From NCBI RefSeq assembly GCF_001570525.1, contig NZ_BBXC01000007.1:547364-611363 (forward strand): a stretch of DNA of 64,000 nt. The letters are read 5' to 3'. Made by a program: the position numbers and the translations under genes. Numbering within the stretch: the first letter of the stretch is position 1; each line of letters begins with the position of its first letter. Origin of the DNA: Herbidospora sakaeratensis. Its GTDB lineage: Bacteria > Actinomycetota > Actinomycetes > Streptosporangiales > Streptosporangiaceae. This document shows positions 51,853-58,747 of the stretch, piece after piece. The notes under the pieces are model-generated. The model was given only the letters and a program-made list of their open reading frames with translations. It had not been told where the DNA came from and ran no database searches.

Positions 51853-52731
51853 TCAGGCCGCCGAGATCGTCCAGCTCGCCTCGTGCGTGTCGCCGGGCTT
51901 GAGGACGATCAGGTCGGTGCCGCTGTTGTAGGCGTCGGGCGGGCAGGTCATCGGCTCGACCGCGACGCCCTTGTAGCCCAGGCCCACGCCGTTGCAGACC
52001 TGGACCCACGGCAGGGACTCGTGGTCCCACGTGACGGCCACGCCGCCGCCGGGGCCGCTCACGACGACGCGGCCCTCGGTCAGGGCGGTGTAGGCGTGGT
52101 CGATCGCCACCCCGCCCAGGACGTGGGGCGCGCGGAAGTCGTACTCCGTGCCGTCGACCGCGACCAGCTCCGTGGGGGCGAGCAGCTCGTCGGTCAGGAA
52201 GATCTTCCCGGCGGGGAGGGACAACGTGTATTCGCTCACGTCGGGGCCGGCCAGCAGCCACGGGTGGGGGCCACAGCCGTAGGGGGCGGCGGCCTCGCCG
52301 ATGTTCTCGGCCTTCAGCGTGGTCGTCAGGCCCGACTCGTCGAGGACGTAGGTCGTGGTCAGGGCGAGCCGGTAGGGGTAGCCCTGGTGGGGCTCCAGCG
52401 TGTATTTCATGACCGCCGACGAGCGGTGGTCCTCGATCGCCGTGAACTCCACGCACGACCAGTGGGCGTCGGAGACGAAGCCGTGCAGCGCGTGGCCCCG
52501 GTCGGGCTCGTTCACCGGCAGCTCGAAGCACTCGTCGGCGAAGACGTAGCGGGCGCCGACGACCCGGTTGGGCCAGGGGGCGAGCAGGGTGCCGTTGTAG
52601 AACTCGATGGGCCCGTCGACGGGGCGGCTCGGGATCAGGTCACGTCCTCCGTGCGAGAGGGCTGACACGGCGCCGCCGAGTTCGGTCAGCTCCGCGCGGT
52701 AGCCGCCGCCGAGGAGGGTGTACTGGGGCAC
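51853..52731 (-). CDS. Aldose 1-epimerase
   Basis: A 292-residue mutarotase. GNDW-type start region is replaced by LTELGGAVSALSHGGRDLIP, then APWPNRVVGARYVF (the NR motif), HALHGFVSDAHW (catalytic-region His), PHPWLLAG and EPMTCPPDAYNSGTDLIVL (with the general-base region) follow. GTG 52731 has AAAGGAC at good spacing; an in-frame codon at 52830 would translate through the operator. It is transcribed from a promoter with a CebR/LacI-type operator and followed by the kinase gene, suggesting uptake and processing of a beta-glucoside-derived sugar. Confidence 0.93.
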   Translation of the reverse strand: MPQYTLLGGGYRAELTELGGAVSALSHGGRDLIPSRPVDGPIEFYNGTLLAPWPNRVVGARYVFADECFELPVNEPDRGHALHGFVSDAHWSCVEFTAIEDHRSSAVMKYTLEPHQGYPYRLALTTTYVLDESGLTTTLKAENIGEAAAPYGCGPHPWLLAGPDVSEYTLSLPAGKIFLTDELLAPTELVAVDGTEYDFRAPHVLGGVAIDHAYTALTEGRVVVSGPGGGVAVTWDHESLPWVQVCNGVGLGYKGVAVEPMTCPPDAYNSGTDLIVLKPGDTHEASWTISAA

Positions 52732-52814
52732 GGGGGGTGTCCTTTCTCCGAGAGACAAGGTCAAGGGTATGCGCCACGTGATCGGCCCAGCTCGGCAGCC
52801 TCCTGGCCACCCGA

Positions 52815-52860
52815 GTGGGAGCGCTCCCACAACCTAGTGTGAATTGGGCTGAAGAGTCAA
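52815..52860 (-). promoter_or_regulatory. Promoter with CebR/LacI-type operator for the epimerase-kinase operon
   Basis: On the minus strand TTGACT (52855-52860) and TAGGTT (52831-52836) are spaced 18 nt, a good vegetative promoter. Immediately downstream lies GTGGGAGCGCTCCCAC (52815-52830), a perfect 16-nt palindrome containing TGGGAGCGCTCCCA, the published core of the CebR cellobiose-repressor box of Streptomyces. It would block the start site. No cebR gene is in the window. Confidence 0.85.
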
Positions 52861-52875
52861 CGAAAAAGAAGCAGG

Positions 52876-54174
52876 TCACCGTAGCTCGCCGGTCTCGATG
52901 AGATCCCGGTACCAAAGGGCGCTGTCTTTCGGAATTCGCTTCTGCGTTTCGAAGTCGACGTGCACGACGCCGAATCGCTGGCTGTATCCCTCGGCCCATT
53001 CGAAATTGTCGAGCAGCGACCACACGTGATATCCCTCGACGTTCGCGCCGGCCTTCATCGCGCGGTGCATCGCGCCGATGTGGCCGCGCAGGTAGCCGAT
53101 CCGGTCGGCGTCGTGCACGCCGCCGTCGGGGGAGACGGCGTCGTCGGTCGCCAGGCCGTTCTCGGTGATGACGATCGGCACGCCGGGGTGGTCGCGGGTG
53201 ACGCGCAGCAGGACGTCGTGCAGGCCGTCGGGGTAGTCCTCCAGCCAGTCGGCCACCCTGACCGGGTGGCGGACGACGCGCCGCTGTTCGGCGTCCATGA
53301 AGAGCGGGGTGTAGTACTGCACGCCGAGCACGTCCACCTTCTCGCTGATGATCTCCATGTCGCCGTCCATGATCATGTCATGGCGGGTCATGGCCTCCTC
53401 CGGGTAGGTCCCCCGGAACACCGGCTCCAGGTAGAGGCGGTTCTCGCGGGCGTCCTGGCGGCGCGCGGCCTCCTTCGCCTCGGGCGAGTCGTCGGCCGGG
53501 TAGGTCGGGTGGAGGTTCAGCGCCGGGCCGATGCGGCGGCCGGGGTGGCGGTCGTGCAGGATCCGGCTGGCCAGGCCGTGGCCCAGCAGCAGGTGGTGGC
53601 AGGCGACCAGGGCGCGGTCGTCGTCGCGGACGCCGGGCGCGTGGATGCCGGTGCGGTAGCCGCAGTCGACGACGGTCTTCGGCTCGTTGATCGTGAGCCA
53701 GTCGCGGACGTGCAGGGCGTCGTACATGATCTCGGCGTATTCGGCGAAGCGGTAGGCCGTGTCGCGGTTCTCCCAGCCGCCCTCGTCCTGGAGGGCCTGG
53801 GGCAGGTCCCAGTGGAACAGCGTGACCATCGGCCGGATGCCGGCCCCGACCAGGGCGTCGACCAGGCGCTTGTAGTAGTCGAGGCCCTTGAGGTTGGGGC
53901 GGCCGGAGCCGGTCGGCTGGACGCGCGGCCAGGCGATCGAGAAGCGGTAGCTCTCCAGGCCGAGCTCGCGCATGAGCTCGACGTCCTGCTCGAAGCGGTG
54001 GTACTGGTCGGCGCCCGGATCCCCGGTGTCGCCGTCCCTGACGTTCCCCGGGGTGGCGGCGAAGGTGTCCCAGACCGACACCCCCCTGCCGTCCTCCTTG
54101 GTGGCCCCCTCCACCTGGAAGGCGGAGGTGGCCGCCCCCCAGACGAAGTCGCGCGGGAAGCGTACGGGCGTCAT
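52876..54174 (-). CDS. GH1 family beta-glucosidase
   Basis: A 432-residue TIM-barrel glycosidase. FVWGAATSAFQVEGA opens the fold, acid/base Glu is in WLTINEPKTVV, nucleophile Glu in IVITENGLATDD, and YRFSIAWPRVQPTG, FHWDLPQALQ and WSLLDNFEWAEGYSQRFGVVHVD are classic GH1 segments. ATG 54174 has GAGGAGAACC just upstream, giving a cytosolic enzyme. An in-frame ATG at 54261 would add an RR-containing hydrophobic leader (RRGVFVLMSLSAAGACAAD). It hydrolyses beta-glucosides such as cellobiose. It lies between the E2 gene and the epimerase operator and may share the operon upstream. Confidence 0.95.
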   Translation of the reverse strand: MTPVRFPRDFVWGAATSAFQVEGATKEDGRGVSVWDTFAATPGNVRDGDTGDPGADQYHRFEQDVELMRELGLESYRFSIAWPRVQPTGSGRPNLKGLDYYKRLVDALVGAGIRPMVTLFHWDLPQALQDEGGWENRDTAYRFAEYAEIMYDALHVRDWLTINEPKTVVDCGYRTGIHAPGVRDDDRALVACHHLLLGHGLASRILHDRHPGRRIGPALNLHPTYPADDSPEAKEAARRQDARENRLYLEPVFRGTYPEEAMTRHDMIMDGDMEIISEKVDVLGVQYYTPLFMDAEQRRVVRHPVRVADWLEDYPDGLHDVLLRVTRDHPGVPIVITENGLATDDAVSPDGGVHDADRIGYLRGHIGAMHRAMKAGANVEGYHVWSLLDNFEWAEGYSQRFGVVHVDFETQKRIPKDSALWYRDLIETGELR

Positions 54175-54248
54175 GGTTCTCCTCGGTCGGTCTGCGGCGC
54201 AGGCGCCGGCGGCGCTGAGTGACATCAGCACAAATACACCACGACGCG

Positions 54249-55334
54249 TTATTCCAACCATCTGCGCGGTTCCTCCAGCAACCGCTTGACCGCTCCGAGG
54301 AAGAGCGCGGCGTCCCGGCCGTTCACGACGCGGTGGTCGAAGGCGAGCCCGATCCGGACCGTCTGCCGGACGATGAAACCTTCATCGCCCCGCTGCACCT
54401 CCTGCTGGGTGGACGCCAGCGACAACGCCGCCACGTGGCCGGGATAGACGATCGGGATGGCGAACTCCACGCCCGCCTCGCCGTGCAGGGTGACCGCGAT
54501 GTTGGCGCCCTCCAGGTCGCGTTCGCGGAAGCTGCCGCGCAGCGCGGTCATCCGGTAGTCCATGAGCTCGCGGGCCACCGCGTCGAGCGGACGCACGTCC
54601 GCGTCGCGGACGACCGGCACGAACAGGCCCTTGCCGACGTCGATGGTGACCCCGACGTGCGACCCCTCCGCGAGCCTGATCCGGCCGTCGCCGAGCCAGC
54701 TGGCGAACAGGTGCGGGAACTCGGCCCGCTGGTCGGCCACCGCCTTGACCAGCAGTTCCGACAGCCCGATCAGGGTCCGGGCGTGCTTGGACAGGTCCCG
54801 GGTGAGCTTGGCGGTGTCGGTGACGTCGGCCTTGACCGCCGTGAACGCCGCCGGGATGGTCTGGTGCGACAACACCACCACGTCGGCCGCCTGACGCTGC
54901 GCCCTCGGCAGCGTGATCACCTCGCGCGGGTCGGCCAGCGCCGCCACGTCCTCGGCCCGGATCACCTTCCGGCCGAGCGCCCGCACCCGGTCGAGCGAGA
55001 TGCCGTGGTGCTCGATCAGCGCCTGGGCCGGGCGGGTGATGACGACGTCGATCTCCCCGGACGTCAGCGGCGGCACCTCCGGGATCACCGGTTCGGCCAC
55101 CTCGACCGCCGCCCCGATCGCGCCGATCAATTCGCCCGGCGCGCAGTCGCCGGAATGCACCCGGATGACCAAAGTCCCGTCGGCCGGACTTTCCAGTTCC
55201 TCCGCCGTCTTCGACGTTTCGATCACCACGAGCGGGTCGCCCTGTTTCACCTCCTGGCCGTCGGCCGCGAGCCATTCCACGAGGATGTAGCTGTCGTCGT
55301 TGTTGTTCAGCTTCGGAATGCGGAATTCGGTCAT
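54249..55334 (-). CDS. 2-oxoacid dehydrogenase E2-like acyltransferase
   Basis: A 361-residue protein. The lipoyl domain is at 1-75 with lipoyl Lys K42 (VVIETSKTAEELESP). A peripheral subunit-binding domain is at about 100-140 (TRPAQALIEHHGISLDRVRALG). The catalytic domain is at about 145-361 (SHVGVTIDVGKGLFVPVVRDAD, GLAFDHRVVNGRDAALFL). The catalytic His is H334, but the usual Asp of HRxxDG is Asn (HRVVNG, N338). It starts in an ATGA overlap with E1-beta. No E3 gene is present. In this NRPS operon it may move an acyl group from lipoamide to a carrier-protein thiol rather than to CoA. Confidence 0.93.
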   Translation of the reverse strand: MTEFRIPKLNNNDDSYILVEWLAADGQEVKQGDPLVVIETSKTAEELESPADGTLVIRVHSGDCAPGELIGAIGAAVEVAEPVIPEVPPLTSGEIDVVITRPAQALIEHHGISLDRVRALGRKVIRAEDVAALADPREVITLPRAQRQAADVVVLSHQTIPAAFTAVKADVTDTAKLTRDLSKHARTLIGLSELLVKAVADQRAEFPHLFASWLGDGRIRLAEGSHVGVTIDVGKGLFVPVVRDADVRPLDAVARELMDYRMTALRGSFRERDLEGANIAVTLHGEAGVEFAIPIVYPGHVAALSLASTQQEVQRGDEGFIVRQTVRIGLAFDHRVVNGRDAALFLGAVKRLLEEPRRWLE

Positions 55335-56302
55335 TTGTTTATGGCTCTTCGGATGTCGGCGGGCTGGACGGTGCAGCGGGCCTCGAGGTGCGCGGCCGTC
55401 GGGATGATCGAGTCGGGGGCCGAGATGTGCGTGATCGGCGCGGTCAGCCGGCCCCACAGCCGCTCGTGCAGCACCCGGGCCACCTCGGCGCCCCAGGTGC
55501 CCCCGGCGGTGCCGTCCTCGGCGACGTGCACCCGCCTGGCCGCCGCGAGCACGTCGGCGACCGGGGTCACGTCGAGCGGGTGGAGGCGGGCGGGGACGAG
55601 CAACGTACAGGCGATCTCGTCTTCCAGCAGCAGGTCGCGCAGGGCGGCGACGGCGCGGTCGGTGAGGCCGCCCGGGGCCAGCAGCACGTGCTCGGTGTCC
55701 TCCTCGGCCCGGATCACCGCCCAGCCGTCGCGCAGCTCGAAGGTGTGCAGGCCGTCGCCGCCGCTGAGCATCGGCTTGGTGTAGAGGACCTTGTCCTCGA
55801 AGAACACGGCCGGCGTGCCGCTCGCGAAGATCTCGCCGAACAGCCGCTCGGCGTCGTGGAAGGGGCTCATCTCGTAGACCGACAGGCCCGGGACGCCGAT
55901 GAAGTGCTTCTGCAGGCTCTGGCTGTGCGTCGGCCCGTAGCCCCGGCGGCCGCCCGTGGGCAGGCGCACGATCAGCGGTACGTCCACCCGGCGGCCGTAC
56001 ATGGTGGTCGACTTGGCCGCGAAGTTCACCAGCTGGTCGAAGGCCAGCGTGGCGAAGTCGCCGAACATGATCTCCACGATGGCCCGGTCGCCCGCGAGGG
56101 CCAGCCCGGCGCCGACGCCGACGATGCCCCCCTCGGACAGGGGGGTGGACATCACGCGCGGGCCGAAGCGGTCCGACAGCCCTTTGGTGATCTTGAACGC
56201 GCCGCCGTACGGATCGGAGACGTCCTCGCCCAGCAGGTGCACCGACGGGTCGCTCTCCATCAGCGCGTGCAGCGACCGGTTCAGGTGTTCGGCGACTCTC
56301 AT
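55331..56302 (-). CDS. 2-oxoacid dehydrogenase-like E1 beta subunit
   Basis: A 323-residue transketolase-fold beta subunit. VHLLGEDVSDPYGGAFKITKGL, VMSTPLSEGGIVGVGAGLAL (Glu for the TPP aminopyrimidine), EIMFGDFATLAFDQLVNFAAK, VRLPTGGRRGYGPTHSQSL and the C-terminal transketolase domain (VLLAPGGLTDRAV, ISAPDSIIP) fit the pyruvate/branched-chain/acetoin E1-beta family. It pairs with E1-alpha and forms TPP-bound active sites at the interface. ATGA overlaps occur at both ends. Substrate could be pyruvate, a branched 2-oxoacid or a ketose phosphate. Confidence 0.94.
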   Translation of the reverse strand: MRVAEHLNRSLHALMESDPSVHLLGEDVSDPYGGAFKITKGLSDRFGPRVMSTPLSEGGIVGVGAGLALAGDRAIVEIMFGDFATLAFDQLVNFAAKSTTMYGRRVDVPLIVRLPTGGRRGYGPTHSQSLQKHFIGVPGLSVYEMSPFHDAERLFGEIFASGTPAVFFEDKVLYTKPMLSGGDGLHTFELRDGWAVIRAEEDTEHVLLAPGGLTDRAVAALRDLLLEDEIACTLLVPARLHPLDVTPVADVLAAARRVHVAEDGTAGGTWGAEVARVLHERLWGRLTAPITHISAPDSIIPTAAHLEARCTVQPADIRRAINK

Positions 56303-57210
56303 GACCACTCCGACAGGGGCCGGGCCAGCACGTTCTCCACGGCGGCGTCGATGAACGCGCGCTCGATCTCCTCCAGCGCCGCGACTTGCGCGGGGAAGTC
56401 GCGCGTGTAGTGGGCGTACCAGTCGCCCGCGGCGGCCTCGGCCAGCTCGGCGGCGGTCCGGGTGTCGTCGCCCTTGCTGTGCGGGCCGGCCCGGTGGACC
56501 GACGCCTCGAACACCGCCGGGCGCTTCTCCCGCCGCACGTAGTCGGCCAGCGGGGCCAGCGCGCCGCGCACCACGTTGACGTCGACCGACTCGACCCGCT
56601 CGTGCCGCACGCCGAACCCGGCGCAGCGGCCCGCGATCGACCCGGCCATCTGGGCCCCGGTCGGGGTCGACTGGGCGATCCGGTTGTGCTCGACCACGAC
56701 CAGCAGCGGGGCGCCCCACAACTGGGCCATGTTGAGGGCCTCGTACACCGACCCCTCGCCCCAGGTGCCGTCGCCGACGTACGCGCACACGATCCCGTCG
56801 CCGGTCCGCTTGTGCCGCAGCGCGACCCCGACCGCGACCGGGAGCGACTCGCCCTGGACGCCGGTCGACAGGAACCGCTCGTGGTAGATGTGCTGGCTGC
56901 CGCCCACCCCGTTGCAGAGCGCGCCCTCGCGGCCGGTGATCTCGGCCAGCAGGGCGTGCGGCTCGTCGTAGCGGGCCAGGAAGTGGCCGTGCCCCCGGTG
57001 GTTGCTGAACACGTGGTCCTCGGGCCGCAGCAGGGCGCTGACCGCGACCGGCACGTGCTCCTGGCCGAGGCAGGTGTGCGTGGTGCCGTTGAGGCGGCCC
57101 TGCTCGAACAGGCGCAGCAGGGCCTTCTCGAAGTGGCGGATGCGCAACATCCGCGACAGATCGGCTTCCGAGACGGGCGTCAGCGTGCGTTCCCGCACCG
57201 CTCCGATCAT
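56299..57210 (-). CDS. 2-oxoacid dehydrogenase-like E1 alpha subunit
   Basis: A 303-residue TPP-binding subunit. The TPP motif is GDGTWGEGSVYEALNMAQLW ending in VVEHNRIAQS (GDG to N, with EHN for the usual ENN). NHRGHGHFLAR, GVGGSQHIY and GVQGESLPVAVGVAL fit E1-alpha of the PDH/BCDH/acetoin type. ATG 57210 overlaps the glycosyltransferase stop (ATGA). It decarboxylates a 2-oxoacid, or accepts a ketol donor, and passes the acyl group to the E2 lipoyl arm. Confidence 0.94.
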   Translation of the reverse strand: MIGAVRERTLTPVSEADLSRMLRIRHFEKALLRLFEQGRLNGTTHTCLGQEHVPVAVSALLRPEDHVFSNHRGHGHFLARYDEPHALLAEITGREGALCNGVGGSQHIYHERFLSTGVQGESLPVAVGVALRHKRTGDGIVCAYVGDGTWGEGSVYEALNMAQLWGAPLLVVVEHNRIAQSTPTGAQMAGSIAGRCAGFGVRHERVESVDVNVVRGALAPLADYVRREKRPAVFEASVHRAGPHSKGDDTRTAAELAEAAAGDWYAHYTRDFPAQVAALEEIERAFIDAAVENVLARPLSEWS

Positions 57211-58427
57211 GACTGGGACTCCTTCGCGCGGGCCGCCGCCAGCGCGGCCAGCGCGGCGAGGCGGCGGTTGGGGCGCAGGGCGGTGAGGTGGGCTTCCAGG
57301 GCGCCGGCGTCGAGCGAGCCGATGAAGTCGAGCGCGGCCTTGCGCGACCGGCGGGCCAGGTGGCGGTGCAGCGCCTCGTCGCCCGTGACGGGGTCGAGGG
57401 CGTTCAGCCAGGGGCCGAGGTCCTGCTCCGGCACGACCGGGACCGGCCGGGCCTGGCCGACCGACTCGTAGCGTTCGATGCTGCGCACCGGGACCGAGTA
57501 GGGCACGCCGAGCTTGGCCTCCGACAAGCCGCCGACGGCGCTGGCGATCACCGGGATCCCCCGGGCCATGGCCTCGACACAGGCGTACCCGAAGGTCTCG
57601 TCCCAGAGCGAGGGCATGAGCAGGACCTTGGCCCGCGACAGGACGTCGTCGATGTCGTCGGACGGCTGCCCGATCTCGATGTTGGGCCGCCGCTTCAGCT
57701 CGTCGAGGTCGTCGGCGGTGGTGCCCCAGGTCGGCACGGCCAGGAACCGCAGGCCGGGCCGCGCGTCGGCCAGGCCGAGCAGCACGCTCAGGCCCTTGTA
57801 GCCGCACGGGTTGATCATCGTGACCAGGTCCCCGGCGGCCAGCTCTGGCGGATCTCCGTAAATATGCGGATAAATCAGCGTGGACGAGATGTCGCCCCAC
57901 TTCTGCAGGTACGCCCCCGCGGCCTGGCTCACCGCCACGACCGACGCCGCCAGCTTCACCATCCGGGTCCCGGCCGCGCTCGGGTAGAACGCCCCGGGCC
58001 CGAACGGCAGCTGCTGCAGCGTGTGCGCCAGATAGACCACCCGCTCCGGGGCCGCCCTGAGCGCGGCCCCGAGAACGATCAGACCCGGGTCGTCCGACGG
58101 GACCAGCGTCCAGTCGGGGGAGACCTCGGCGGCCACCTCGCCGATCCGCTTCGCGAGCAGCGACGCTCGGGTCACCACGTGGGCCCGCACCCCGTTGTAC
58201 TCGTAGACCAGCGCGTCGGGCGTGGCCGACGTCACCTCCGCGCCGAGACCCTTGAGATAGCTCACGTGGTCGTCGGTGGACGTCGCCCGCAACGCCCCGC
58301 TCATCGGCGCCACGACGTGGCACTCGTGCCCGCGCGCCGCGAGCTGTTCCATCATGATCCGGTTGGACTTGTTCGCCCCGCCGTGGCTGGGCAGGTGGAA
58401 CATGTTCTGGGCGAGCAGGACTCTCAT
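57207..58427 (-). CDS. Glycosyltransferase family 4 protein
   Basis: A 406-residue GT-B enzyme. The N-terminal acceptor domain is MRVLLAQNMFHLPSHGGANKSN, with the GGAxK-type loop. The nucleotide-sugar domain has VTMINPCGYKGLSVLLGLAD and the GT4 EX7E motif region PSLWDETFGYACVEAMARGIPVIAS. A helical tail is rich in Ala. It lies inside the NRPS-E1-E2 operon, with ATGA overlaps on both sides, so it probably glycosylates the peptide product or a carrier-bound intermediate. The donor sugar is unknown. Confidence 0.93.
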   Translation of the reverse strand: MRVLLAQNMFHLPSHGGANKSNRIMMEQLAARGHECHVVAPMSGALRATSTDDHVSYLKGLGAEVTSATPDALVYEYNGVRAHVVTRASLLAKRIGEVAAEVSPDWTLVPSDDPGLIVLGAALRAAPERVVYLAHTLQQLPFGPGAFYPSAAGTRMVKLAASVVAVSQAAGAYLQKWGDISSTLIYPHIYGDPPELAAGDLVTMINPCGYKGLSVLLGLADARPGLRFLAVPTWGTTADDLDELKRRPNIEIGQPSDDIDDVLSRAKVLLMPSLWDETFGYACVEAMARGIPVIASAVGGLSEAKLGVPYSVPVRSIERYESVGQARPVPVVPEQDLGPWLNALDPVTGDEALHRHLARRSRKAALDFIGSLDAGALEAHLTALRPNRRLAALAALAAARAKESQS

Positions 58428-58747
58428 GCGTTGTCGGAGAGCAGTTCGTTGATCTCGTCGTCCGACATGCCGTCGAGCTGCTTCAGCAGGGCGGCCAGCT
58501 CGTCGTCGTCCACGGCCGCGATCCGTCCCTGGTCGATCGCCTTGGACGCCTCCGCGACGGTGAACCCGGACGCGAACAGCACGTCGATGGGTAACTCGAC
58601 GCCGAACTGCTCCTCGACCCGGGCCAGGAACTGGACCATCGTCAGCGACTGGCCGCCGAGTTCGAAGAAGTCGTCGTCGACCGACGGCGGGGCCTGGCCG
58701 AGCAGCTCGGTCCAGATCTCGGCGACGGCGGATTCGGTGGGGGTCAT
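58424..58747 (-). CDS. Free-standing peptidyl/acyl carrier protein
   Basis: A 107-residue carrier protein. The phosphopantetheine site is S34 in DDFFELGGQSLTMVQFLARV, and VDVLF-type helix III (IDVLFASGFTVAEASKAI) follows. The GGxS form is that of NRPS-type carriers. A C-terminal acidic extension of about 25 residues (AAVDDDELAALLKQLDGMSDDEINELL in parts) is unusual and may be a docking helix. ATGA overlaps link it to the NRPS and GT genes. It could carry the acyl group delivered by E1/E2. Confidence 0.95.
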   Translation of the reverse strand: MTPTESAVAEIWTELLGQAPPSVDDDFFELGGQSLTMVQFLARVEEQFGVELPIDVLFASGFTVAEASKAIDQGRIAAVDDDELAALLKQLDGMSDDEINELLSDNA

